Assembly (NCBI GenBank): GCA_958299035.1
Contig: CATQJL010000305.1
Location: forward strand, 76,414,792 to 76,478,791
DNA length: 64,000 bases
Origin: Cylicocyclus nassatus
Taxonomy: Eukaryota > Nematoda > Chromadorea > Rhabditida > Strongylidae
Direction: 5' to 3'
The position numbers and the translations under genes were made by a program. Below, in pieces: positions 36,591-49,900 of the stretch. Each line of letters starts with the position of its first letter. Within the stretch, counting starts at the first letter, position 1. The notes under the pieces are model-generated. The model was not told the DNA's origin and searched no databases. It saw only the letters and a program-made list of their open reading frames with translations.

Positions 36591-37250
36591 TTGGCTTAAG
36601 CAAATGCTGCCGTAAGGTGTGTCTCGTGCGGCTGTGTTCTTATGCGGAAAGCATTACGGTCTTGCGAATCAAGCTATATCCGAGGTGGCGTCTCGTTTCA
36701 TGCACTACAAATAGGGAAAACGGAAATAAACCTGGGTAGGAAGATCGAATGTTTGGCTTTTGATTTGAAGTGAGACTGTCGCATAACCATCATCCCTGCG
36801 CCACTTTGTCAAAATTTTTCTAGCATCGAAATACATATAAACTTGAATGAGTGATGCACTGCCTAGCTTGAAGCCTAGCAGGGATATGTAAGATTTTGAA
36901 GCGTTCGCTTATGATGATTAGAAAATAAGGAAAAGTACCAATGCGATGCTCAACACACAGAAATCCTAAGTAGAGAAAGCATACGCGGAATATAGACGAA
37001 AATTTGCATTGATGCCCTTCTCTCCTGGGAACATTCCGTTTCAGAAACCAAAGTTTAGTCCCCAAAGGTGTATTTTTTTCGCTGCAATAGCGTAGAGTGT
37101 GTCAGCACCATGGTACAAACACGTACTGATTCATTCACACCTGAATGATGCTTGTTGTTAAAGAGGCATTAATAACAGGACTCATTCTGATAGCTCGGCA
37201 ATGAGATGGGTTCATTTTGAGCTCAAACTGCTACGACTGCATATCCATCG

Positions 37251-40200
37251 ATGCAAGGAGAAGTGCGCCGTCGACGGAGCGCACTGAGGTGCGCTGATAA
37301 TAAGCATTTCTCTTCACCTCAAATATGCAAAGAAGTGGTTACATACAGTTACAGATCAAAAATTGTATACAAGCCTGAAAACTCTCCATCGCATTTCAAG
37401 CGACCTGCTTACTACCTCAAACAACTGCGGGATAGCAGTGACTTCAGGTGAGTGATAGCCTCGCAATCACACATCTATATTCGAAATCTCTTTCATCCCA
37501 GGCTTTGCGACATCGAACTTGTAACAGATAATGGATGTGAAAATGTACACTCAGCTATAGCTGCTGCACATTGCACCAAGATTGCGAAGGTAGAGTGTTC
37601 AAGTAAAAGTGTTCGCTGCACATGCTACGGGAAAACAATAAAATCTCATGAAATCTAATAGTTGTTCCGTTGATTCCATGATGCCTACTCACGCATACAA
37701 TCTCTTGGACAAAGTGGCCAACTATACTGGACTTCCTGGTTGCTACAAACATGGGAAGAGTTTTGCAAATAATCTTCTGTCAGTTGAATTCAAGCAGCCA
37801 AAGACCGTGGTCCAGCTTAATCCTTTTTACATCCGAAAAATTATACAACCGTTTTCGAGCAGTGTTTCTTCTAATTAATTTTAAGATACGAGATTGGCGC
37901 AATGACGCGATAACAGTAGCTTTCATTATGAACCCATTTGATGACTACTTTAGAGCTATGGCTTTGGCCATACTTCGCCCGTGTTGCCGATGTTTCCAGT
38001 GTCCAGTGTTGAAAGTGTTGCCGGTGTTGAAAGTGTTGAAAGTGTTACCGGTGTTGAAAGTGTTGCCAGTGTTGAAAGTGTTGAAAGTGTTGCCAGTGTT
38101 GAAAGTGTTGAACGGAGATCATCAGTCTAGCAGTTTCATTCTTTCTCGAACGATCTCACCAGCTGGTGAATACGTTGGAAATGGAATTGGGGAATAAGAA
38201 ATGAAACTGAAATGAGATGGGGAATGTTTTCGCATGCAAAAGATCCTCAAACAAACTTTTTGAAAAGTGGACGGCTTGTCTGGAATAGGCAATCTCCAAT
38301 ATTTGAGAAAGCTGACGTCTGAGTAGTGATTTGTTTTAGTTCGAATCCTGCATCGCTTGCGATTAGTGAGTAAAGGACCTAAGTGAGGTCTGCAGCGTTT
38401 TCAAATATTAGAGATTGCCTCTTCTAGACAAGCCGTCCACTTTCCAAAAAGTTTGTTTGAGGATCTTTTGCATGCGAAAACATTCCCCATCTCCTTTCAG
38501 TTTCATTTCTCAGCAATTCCATTTCCAACATATTCACCAGCCGGTGAGATCGTTCGAGAAAGAATGAATATGCTAGACTGATGATCTCCGTTCAACACTT
38601 TCAACACCGGCAACACCTTCAACACTTTCAACACTGGCAACACTTTCAACACGGTAACACTTTCAACACTTTCAACACCGGCAACACTTTCAACACTGGC
38701 AACACTGGAAACATCGGCAAAACGGGCAAAGTATGGCCAAAGCCTAAGCGTCTGCATATACACCGCACTGAATTCGCTACATGGCTGGAAATCAATGGCG
38801 ACACTTCTGTGTAACTATAATAGTTTTTCTCAAAGACTTAGTTCCCGTTACAGATTCATACCGAACATTTTTTGAGGGTTCAAATTGCTGGACATGGCAA
38901 CTTTTTGGCTATCATCAAAATAATATTATAATACATGCGACAAAAGCAAGAGAGAGAAACTAAAAGTTGCAAAAGTTTTACAGTACCTTTCAAAACCATC
39001 CATAGGTATAGTCTAACAGATTTTGTTGTCATTATTAGATAGCAATTTCGGAGAGTATCATTTGATCCTTCTACTCGCCTACGAAAAAAAACTAATTGGA
39101 AGTGGTCTCCGCTTACTTTTGTGGCTGCACGCGTTAAGATTCCGCCACAGAGGAAATCGTAGCTTGAAAAAGCTTCATTTTCAAAAGCTCGTTTTCCAAC
39201 TTTCCATGTGGCTCCCTCATGACCCCCCCCCCCGGCCAACCGTCTCTTCTTCAATGCGATTTCTTCTTTGGATTTAATGATAACATTCTGAAATTTTACT
39301 GCAACAGTTCTAAAAATAAGCTTGTTACTGATAAGAACACATGAGTTGAGATATCGAAATTATAAGCCTGTTGCTGATGAGAATACATGAGCTGAAATAT
39401 CGAAATCTATATACAGGGTGAGGCAAAAGTCTGGGAGCCGCTTTGGGTTGTAAATCATGAAACTACTGGTGATTTTAATTCCAGACTTGTGCCACATAAT
39501 ATTGCGATGATCCTCTACAAATCCCACTTTACATAGCTGAAAATGCTTGCCATACTTATTTGTAAGAACTGGTTTCAAGCAAGTGCTTCTGCAGAGCGAA
39601 ACGATCAAATTTTTTAGTATTCACAGCTTATTTCGTAGCCAAAGATAATCCGTACATTCTACAACTGATGCATACGATTAGAGGAGGCTTTGCGCTATCA
39701 CAACGCAGTAGTTGCGTTTACGAACTATTCTTTCAAAAACGCAAAATAAAAATTTGCGAATATTACCTGCGTGCCAGTGGGCATTTGTCTCTAAATTAAA
39801 ATTCTAAAGCTATAGGAGCGCAGCAGGTGCCGAGTATTGGGCTATATTCTTTCCATAAGTCTTCTGTAAAAGCATCTATCTGAATTTGATCGATGGAGTA
39901 ATTTCAATTCCTTTTAAATTGAAATTTTTCGCTCCCGTTCGAGCAATCGCATCCAAATTTCCAGAATGCGAATACATTGCCTTCACTTGAAATTCCAAAA
40001 TTTTTTCCTAAATTTCGCAAAAAAAATTCTTCGTAAAATATGTTATAGCCAAAAGCCTGCTCTATCATACTGCACATTTGTCTAGTGAAAGAAACAGTTA
40101 TTATGAAGGCATGGCACAAATTTCATTTTGCCAGGATTATGAAGGGCTGCTTTGAAACCAAAAGAGGCAATCTTGAAATTTGAGAGCTGCGCTATATTTG

Positions 40201-43200
40201 TAAAGTTTCGGTCTATGTGTGCACCAAATTTTCTATTTCTAGGAACTTTCTTCTAATTTTATCTGAAAAATTACTAGGCTCCCAGACTTTTGCCCTACCC
40301 TGTATATACAGGGTTGGGGGAAAGTCTTCGGACAATTTTTGATGTCACGTATGTTCGGATTTTCCACATAATTCCACAAATTCTTCCACATTAGCAAATT
40401 ATATGTAAGGGCATGACGAAGGCGCAATACCTTTGGGCGCTAAACCGGCTTTATTAACCGCAGAGCGCATGAGACGCAGGTTTTATAACGGTGAAGATAC
40501 GCGCGCGCCGCTCAACTGATCCCGCCTCTGCGCCTTAGCCATGCAGTAGCATTTATTTGCTTCTTATACCCTTAGTTACAAGCCCTGTGGAAACTGGGTT
40601 ACTATCTTCATCTCTATCAGAGATATGCCTTTTAGAACGGAGCGAGGTTGATGGCAGAGATGCACGAGGAGAGGATGGTTGGCAGATTGCGCGGGTTCCC
40701 CAAACTTTACAAACCAGCGTCTTTTCCACCTTGCGTCGTCTCCAGGATATGAACAGCACCCAGAACTGCTTAAGATGATAAATTGGCTACTGCGGACGCT
40801 CACAAAATTCTGAAGATCGTTCGCCAGCGCCATCGTCGCAATCCTCGGAGAAGCTTGATTGAGGGGTTCAAAGCTGTTTATCTCTGATAAAAAAGTCTCC
40901 GACATCCTGGAACAAGGCCTTGAGATGAAGCTTTTCAAGATGTTAATAATTCATGCTTTTTGGGAAGATACGAAGCTGATTTGACTGCGCGGATGCCATC
41001 GAAGCCTGAACGTCTCTCCAAGGCATGCCAGTAAATGTAATCTGTTCTGGCGTCAAAATTTTCACCGTGCAGCAGGTTTTCGAACGCCAAAACAACAGAG
41101 TCATCACCTAAACGCCTCAAGTAGCCAATAGCAAGGGTTGGCTTGCAGAAGGAAAGCTTCATCCGGTTTTCGCGACAATTTGCGCGGCGATCGCTTCCGA
41201 CACAAAATGCCACTGATTTTTAGGGTCTCAGTGCTCAAGATAGACACTGCCACGCATGTGAGTAGCATCCTGAAGAAAGAATTGTTGGCCTGGACTAATA
41301 TCCAATTGCCGGGAACGATTGGTGCTCACACAGGATAACGCCCTGCGCACTAAGTGAAGGTTGTTCAAGCATGGCTCCAAAGCAGCCTTAAGGATTTCAT
41401 TACTCCTGCGGAATGGCCTCCGTATTAACGGATCTAAATACCTTTGACTATCGTAAGTGGTCACTTTTTTAGCCAAAGCCTGCGCTCACTCACGCAAAAC
41501 TGTGGAGTCACTGCGACGTGCTCTTCAGAATGCGTGGGTGGAAATCGATGTGGAGTACCTCCGCGCCATCGTGGACAGCTTTCCCAAGCGTCTTCGAGCC
41601 TGTGTTTGCGCCAAAGGAGGGATCTCTGAAATGTAAAGGTTGCTTTTATATAGTAGCCTGATTGCTAAACATTATATATTTATTTCATGTAAATATATTG
41701 CCTAACGTGACTACGACTAAAATACCGTGTTTAAAGACTTTCCCCCAACCCTGTATATGAAAGTCAAAGTTTGTGCAAATCTTGACCGTATGCTTTTAAT
41801 AGACTCCTTCGTGAACCGATTGAGATGAAACTTTGCACACATATGTTTTCGAACCCGTAGATGGTTTTAGACTACTTTTTGGAGCGATTCGCTGGATCCT
41901 TCTATTAATTTACTGATTTTTGCAATGAATAATTTGCAATGAAAATGAGGCTTATCAGCCACCATTAAACCCCATGCACTTTTTGGTGTAGGCAAAGCAG
42001 TAAAGTTCATTTTCGACCTGAAGTGTAGAAGATGCAGTTACTCCAATCAGTCACTCTGAGGTAAGCTCAGGCAGGAGGGTAAGGGGGAGGGGCCTTCAGT
42101 GCATTATCGAGACTGCCAAAAAGGGTATGACCGAACCGAAAAAAGAAGAGAGGAGAGACAAAGTGTGGTTTGGCCGTCCTCCCAAACGGTGACCCAGGCT
42201 GGACCGGGAAAGCAGCTAGTTTTCGATAAATCCAATTTTCAACTTGTGGTTCATCGCAAAATTGACTTTAATACATAACTTGTTCTCATCATAACCATGC
42301 TTAGCACTGTTCGATTGAATCAGTAAAACCATGACACATTTTTAACTTTGAAGAAATAAAAATGACTTCAGAGAAAAGGCGGTTGGTAGCCGGAGGTTAC
42401 CAGAGGAGTGAAGGATTGGGCCAGAATGCGCGGAGTATACGGCGTGCGCCCTACCTTATATATAAAGCTGGCTGTTTGTCTATATGTCTGCATGTCTGCC
42501 TCTCTGTCTGTATGTACGTATGTCCCGAATAGAAAATTTTATTTCTAAACCGATCCCGAAGAAACTTTACACAAATACACTTCGGGGCGGGGAGGGTGTC
42601 ATAGGCTACTTTTCGACATTGATGATTTTATCGATTTTTTTGCAAAGTTTGAGATACGGTGCTGGGAGTTGGCACGGGGGGTAGGTGGGCATGCTGATTA
42701 CTAACAAAGCGGAATAGGGAATTGGCATGTAAAGTGAGCACAGGGAATTGTTGTACAGGGGTAGAGATGGGACTTTTACCTTAGGGTGCAGTGCCGCGAA
42801 GCCGAGTAAGCCAGCTAGCATCTTAATAATAGGCCGACTAGTGAAGAGTGTGCATACTTAGCCAATTAAACCTTGAACAAAAACTCGTAGATAGTTTTAG
42901 TCCATCTTCATATAACCGTCAGGGCTCCAAACCTATGGCTTTTGCGGCGGCTCGATGGGCCCTAGTAAGCACCCAGATTTACTCGAGTTATCTTTGCGCT
43001 CGCCCGCGTGTTACAGACGACGCAACCTAGCCTACCACTTTACCTAATGAGAAGAAAAGCTATAGAATTACTTACAATTTATCCTAATGACATCAAATTA
43101 CAAGAAAACTACAAGAAAACTACAATGCTAAAAACTACTGTAACTAAACTACTAAAGTGACAACAACATGGGACAGGGTGCTCCATCCCGTGCTACCGAT

Positions 43201-43555
43201 GGTGAGCGTTTACTTAAACCTTTAATAATAGCAATGATCCCAAGGCTTCACCAATACAGATCCGCCATGCGTCGCCGGATAACATGCGCGACAGTCTCTC
43301 CGCTCCCAAAGCTAAGATCTCAATATTCTATTCTAATATTCTATATATCGTCGCCGGATAGCGCGACAGCAACCAGTGCTCCCGGCCTTCTACTTCTAGG
43401 AGCACTTGCATCGCAAAGCCGCGACAGCTTTTATTATGTACAAACTTTAGCTAATAAATTTCGCTATTCTAATTTCAAGCGCAATTGGAGATTACATACT
43501 TACTTATGGATCAGAAAACTTAAAACATGCCAGAACATTGACGATCAGTTACCTG

Positions 43556-43589
<34 letters not shown>

Positions 43590-46500
43590 ATATTGAGCTG
43601 ACGATCGCCAACGTCAACGATTGGTGATAGCGAATGTTGCTTTGCGACGAGGGTACTATACCGCCCAGTGAAGTATAGTGCCTACCTTAAGCCGTAGTCA
43701 TACATTTCCAAGCTGAAGCATGGTGGTTATAAAGAAACGAAACAGCAGGAATAGCTAGTCAGTACAAAAAATCTTCGCTTTGCATACACTCTCACTCTTT
43801 TGAGCCATCAACATCGACTAAGAAAACACTTAAAAAAACTATGTTTTAGCTACTTGAATTCCGGGATGTACCTTTACGTATCGATGTGCGAGGATTTCAC
43901 CCTGAATCTGTGAGAAGATTAGTTGAGTGGATGTACACTGGCCATGTAAGTGCAGCTCAAAAAATTTGATTTTTGTTTATTCGCCAATCTGTTACACTTG
44001 GAATATTCAGAGGTAAGCTTACTTGAGGCAAATACAACGCGGTTAGCATGGTCTTCCTCCAGTCAATGTGCACAGAATTTTATGTGATGTAGCACTGTTC
44101 TTTTACTTGTTGCTTGCTTCCAATTACGAAGACGTATACTTTCAATGGCAACGTTTGGGCAACTCTGACCATTTGAGGGTCGTAAGCGAAAGTGATTCTG
44201 AAACTTTAGACACTGCCCAAGCAGCAGCGTTGTGGCGCACTTGGTTTGACATTCATATCATGGTTATTATTCATCCGCAAACCAGACCCCCCTCATTGTA
44301 TTCAGCTGAAGCCTTGCATTGTCAGTGGCTGCATGCTATTGCTTACTACTCGCTGCCCTGTCGATGGGTTACCGCACAAAAATCTACAGCCCTATGCAAG
44401 TAGTGCGCCAAATATGGTAATGAAAAATGAAATGCCTTCGCAGCGAGCTCAAAGGTAGAGCTAAGGTAGCATTCAGGCTAATCTGGCCCATGGAGATCGT
44501 AAACACTAACTGATTTTAGGAGCCTAAACAGTGTCCAGGCACAGATGATGCAGTAGCGGCTAAGACATTTGCGCCATACAGGACCTTACCGTATCTGGCG
44601 GACTACTTGTATCGGCTTGCAGGATATTGCGCGGGGACTCACCGCTCCCAACGTTCAAGAGCATGCAAGCCGATGCAAGTCGTCCGTTTCGTACAGTAGC
44701 GGGGACAAGTGCCTAAACGGTGCTCTGGAGTAAAATGATCCTGTGATCCTGGCCATCTTTGTCACCTACACCACGAAGGCACAGGTGCACCATAAGTGTC
44801 AGGCGTTTCATGAGCATACAAATTCAAGAATGAGCACGCTGGAGAGAAGGAATTTACGACTTTTAACCAAGGGATATTTTGGCGGAATCAAAATATATGT
44901 AGCCCAGGGTTCGGCACCAGCTGGAGCTCCCTTAAATAGTCGCAAAAGCGCGTCGATGTTCTTGGACTTACTGCATTTGTCTCAAATATGCAAGTAATAA
45001 CTCTTCACATTCGAAACCCAAAACTAGGCTTATGTTGCATGTCTGCTAAGGAGAATATTTATTGCTCATCCTCAATGCCCCCTGTGTCGGCTCAACAATG
45101 AATTCTCGTTTTGAAAGGACAACTCTTTTTCGTTGACGGCTTTTCCAATCAAGAGATACAGCATGTAGATACCACAGAAAGTTACAGCGGGCAGGTTCAA
45201 TGTCAGCGATAACAAAGATATAAAGGTGTGAGAATCTGCCACTCGTACTGCCAATAGTCCACTCTGCAGTGCAAGGTTTTATGACGCCACATAGCACAAC
45301 TAGCGCATGGTAATAAGAGTGCTGTGGTTAAGCGGCATTTGTTTACACCATGGAGTTCCTGCAAGCTCCGTCGATTGAACCAAATTATGTTTATGCTCCT
45401 CAAACTGTGAACGGCAAAAATATGTCTTATCTGTAAAGCATGCTTTCAATCAGTAAGCTTCGGTTCGAAGCAGGATCAAGCACAGAACTTGACGTACACT
45501 CATAATTCTTGGTTATGAGTTTTCGGAAATAACTGGTAGCCAAGAATTACCCTTGGTATACAATCTTCATCGTGAATGATAACGTTGCTTTCCTTCAAGA
45601 ACCCAAGCTCGCTTCGGTTTAGAAAAAACTTCGGTACCTCAGCCAAAATAAGCTTCTCGATAAGACTGCATTTTAATTTCGAAGAGCATTTAATGGTGCC
45701 AAGCTGCAAGCTGCGGCGAATTCGAAGATGATTGATGCTCGATTACAACATATATAACATGGTTCATATCCCCGGGTGTTGGTGAGTCACGAAGACGAGA
45801 CATTCTTTTCCGTACGGAGAGATGTTACGATGTATGAGATGATGCGTAGGTCGCTAAATTCTCCGTCCTTTATCGTACTATACAAATCCAATTCAAAAAT
45901 GGGTGTACCCGTATGTTTCTACACTGTCAAGCTTTCGTCTGTTCAGATTGAGGGTGCGAGGGTGATTTCGAGATCGTATCACTTATAATTCAATCAGTGG
46001 ATTTAGAAAGACCAAAGGCAAAGAAACAACTCACAGACAAACATTATCCTACGTGTTGGAGACGCTATATGGTGGAATGGATTCTGCGGGTTCATGCAGA
46101 TAGGTGTACCCCAGAATTTGTGTGAGTGGGCATAATGACCCTTTTTCTAAGCGCAGATTAGGAATTGCCCTTAATCTTGATTTTCAAATTACCGCTGATG
46201 AAACAGAAGTTTGTTGTTGGAAAAGGAGTAAATTGTCTTGGCTATTATTAGTCACCAGTGCGTTACCTCTGCTTCGCAGAGGCTCGCACTGGTCCTACTT
46301 TCTGCGTGCCTTACTCATTCCTGCATGATAGTGACATTGAAATTCACCGCGCTATGCAGGCTATCACGATGATTTGTAAACAGCTACTCATTCCTAGAGC
46401 TTTTTGTGTAAAATCGGTATTTTTACGTGGATAAAACTTTTCTCAGAAGAATAAATGCGAATTTGAACAAGTTTGTGGAGTTTTTATGGCTTGATAGTTG

Positions 46501-46901
46501 CCATAACGGCAATAGTCGTCCTGGGCTACATCTCTGGGCAAAAATTTTCTCAAATGATCACGTAAAATCTTGGAAAATTGAACATTTACGCAACTAATAC
46601 TTTTTGGCGCCATCTTCGTAAAGTAACGAACTCTAATTGAATTTTTTGGGCTAAAGTCCATGGCTTGTACATTAGATTGTCAAACATATCCGCGACTTTG
46701 CAAAAAGTTTATATACGGACCCAAATTTACTGATCAGAAGTTAAGTGAACCCGTTTCACGCGCAATTTCTAGCGGATCCATTTAACGGATCCGCCTGTGC
46801 TTTTGCACAATGGACTTTCTTGCTGCTAGGATGTGCTATGCAAAATTTGGGCTCAAGAGGTTGGCTGGAACTCTCCCTACGAATTTCGTAACGGACAGAC
46901 A

Positions 46902-46945
<44 letters not shown>

Positions 46946-49900
46946 AAAAACGTAAACAACCCTTAGCCCGTTATAATAAATTATGATAGTCATGGTATTT
47001 GTGGTTGGTTTGTAATAAAGCCGGAGGATGCTTCTAATTACTAATAATCGGAATTTCCGTAGTGTTATTACACTGAAATCGCACTTATTTAGATAGCGAT
47101 ATCTGCGGAACGCATGGAAGATCAAATGAGCGTCACCAACTATTTTGGCACTATTTTCTTACATCACCTTCTCGAAAATACCCTGAAAAGTATGGCTGTT
47201 CAGCAAAGTTCGCGGATTGAGGCTTTGAACATAGCAACACATCCTAAGACAGGAGTTAGTGAATAGTTATAGTAAAATAAGACACATGCAAGGCAGTTGA
47301 GCAGTAAACGGAAGCTCAGAAATTCAGTCTTAGTTCTTGTCAGGTCTCTTCCGAAACAATCACGTGTATCCTACGCGAACTCCATGAAAAACATTTGACA
47401 TTATCCTCGGATGAAATAAAGGTGGGTGCTGAACTCACATAACCACTTGAAGGTTCAAACAAATGCTGTCTTTAGTCACTTAAGCCTTGGGCTGTAAGAA
47501 TGTTGGTTCTTGCTTCAGTGAGCACTCAGATAAAAATTGCTCTTATTAATACAGCTCTATCATGGTAAATCACGGTGATGAAAGAAACAGAATAACCTTA
47601 TCTTGTCTTTTGACACTCACACCATACTTTCCAGGTTGCGTTACTCACATAATATACGTCACCTTGAACTCATCACATCAAGTATTACTATTGATGATAT
47701 GAACATTAGAGAGCTCAGCGCTTTCCAGAGGACATTGAGAGCGGTAATGCTACTTATCTTCTTACCTTGTTTGAGAGCTTGGCATTATGAAGTTTATCAA
47801 GCTTCTTCTTAATCCATCAACGCGGAAACTTGTGACGGTGTCAGTCGATAAATCGGGAGTTATAGCTATCAATATGGACAGAGATAAACATCTTCGTGAC
47901 GCCGAAATGGTTTTAGAAAAGTGAGTAAGCAAATCATGTTATTTGATCAATTTCTGATAAGTTTTATAGCGAAGGAAAAGATCAAGTCGATGCTAACACT
48001 TTTGCGCTCAAGGAACAATTCAAAGGAAACAATTTGAGCCTTGACTAGAGCTTATTTAGAGTTGACGCTGATGGTATTACTTCGACATCAAATGCCACTT
48101 CTCTAGCTGGGGCCAACTTTACGCCAATCATACTACACGAAAAAAGTCGACAACTTTCCAGTTCCAAGTGTAGCGTTAGTACTTCTAACATCAATATATA
48201 CTACAAAACATAATAAGGTGTGTTTCAGGCCAGAGACTTACCATCCTACTCGCAACCGTCCACACCTCGACGAAGTACACCAGAATATAAAGATGCTGAT
48301 GACTCGCTGAGTGATAGCAATGAGTGGTAAGTACCCGTGTTAGAATCTTGTGAAAAGCTTTTCCAGCGAAGCTTCAACAGCGCAAAACGTTACCAAAGCA
48401 CCTTACAAAATTGGTATCCACTAACTTTTTATCAGCGAAAGGAAAACTTAAAGGTCAAATTCTGAGTTGTTATTCGAAGAGGACTTGGAAGGGAATTATG
48501 AGTGCTTTGACAATAGTTTTGAAGAAAAAACGTCAAAAATCCTTTCCCCAACTTTTACCCTTCAACATTGGCACCTTTTTGAAAGCAGCGCTTCTGCAAA
48601 ACCTTGACTCGAATTTTTCCTTACCTAGCTTATGCGTCTCGCGATTTCAAAAACATGACTTGGAGAGCACCATAATCTCAAGAAAGGGCTTTCCTAAGGC
48701 TGCGTTCATACTGACACTGAAGTCCGGGAACAGTTCCAGCACAATGCTCGAATTGAGCGCTGTGTGGAACTGTTCCCGGACTTTATGAACAAAGCCTAAG
48801 CTCGCAATTTTGAATAGCGTTTTCAACAGTACGGCAGTATGCGTGATTTTATCTAAGAAATGCTGACTGGTCCGTGAAAGGTCTTGGTCCTAAGAAGCAG
48901 ACAATCAAAAATTTGCGTTGTAGTCAATGTATTCAAGCAGTTTGGAGACGTACGGTCGGCGTGGAACACTTGATAATGTCTGTGTGCGATATGCGCACTG
49001 TACTTCGCGGCTTAATCCGTGGTTGGGCGGCATCCGTACCGAAAGTGGAGGCCGCACCTCTTTTGAAGCAAGTTCTAAATTTTCTAGACCTCCTTGTTCG
49101 TACTTCATTTATGGCTTACGTATCTATCATTACACCGCTACAAAGCTCGACACCTCTTACTTTGCCAAGCCACACCGTGTAAGGAGGCGTACTTTGCCAT
49201 AATCTATGCGTAACCTACCATTAGCAAAATCACAAGACAGTTACAATTACATTACAAGATATATAGGGCATTTCATGTAGCCTGAAGCAAATTATCTACA
49301 TATTCATCTGCTATTAAATATTTGAACAGTGAAGGAATAGGAAGTATGATTGTGTGGTACTTAGTTGATAACAGCATTTCTTCTCTGAAATTATTTCTCT
49401 TGTAATTTTTCTGCTTGATACGGAAGAGCGTCAATCATATGTCTAGACAAATCAGTGCAAGATCTTTCACGTTAATTGATTTACACAGACATGTTTGAGT
49501 ACGAGAACAGAAATAAGTGATTGTAAACCTAGAGCTATCGTCATCTAAAAGCAACGTGAAGACAACACGTAAGATTACAGAGTACCTGATAACACCACAA
49601 ATGATGAATATAGCGCGCCATCGCTCTTTCCCAAGCTAGTGGTGCGCAGATTTTTTCAACCAGAAAAACTAACATTTGATGAAACACCCTCATGGAAAAG
49701 CAGTGCCAAGAACTCTCGTCATCGATCACCGCTTCTCATAAAACTGCCGTTTCTGAAAACCTAAGAAAAAAAATACGAGCAGTTGAGCCTTGCAAAAAAT
49801 GTGTGGTCGAGTTTTTTGATATTACTTGTTTCATATAATCATTCAAAATTGTAAGTGTGTGCCACTAATTTATCAAAGGAAAGTCTTGTACATGAACTTT

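Larger units (their letters stand above)
44000..47340. other. BTB intron 3 region, mostly unassigned
   Basis: I could not place an exon between 43945 and 47344. The region contains a MITE-like inverted repeat at about 44517-44735 (shared TATCGGCTTGCA / TGCAAGCCGATG) and a perfect-stem hairpin at 46255-46292. A minus-strand hydrophobic frame at 45072-45254 (one membrane-like segment) could be a receptor fragment but has no partner exons. Repeat sequence with an (AC)n tract lies at 46690-46970. Confidence 0.4.

Noticed and set aside
37992..38197. VLKVLPVLK repeat protein
   Set aside because: The frame is produced by the 9-bp minisatellite and is mirrored on the other strand; not a gene.
38320..38375. 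tRNA-like T-loop word GTTCGAATCC
   Set aside because: No acceptor stem or anticodon arm can be folded around it, and it lies in the centre of the minisatellite foldback.
40576..41213. Minus-strand frames of 120 and 92 codons
   Set aside because: They are antisense shadows of the mariner transposase remnant read on the plus strand.
43168..43596. 142-codon plus-strand frame
   Set aside because: It ends in the (TA)n tract as a repetitive Tyr-Ile run and shows no domain; probably chance within BTB intron 2.
45072..45254. Hydrophobic minus-strand frame resembling one receptor membrane segment
   Set aside because: A single segment without flanking exons or similarity to the three receptor copies is not enough to call a gene.
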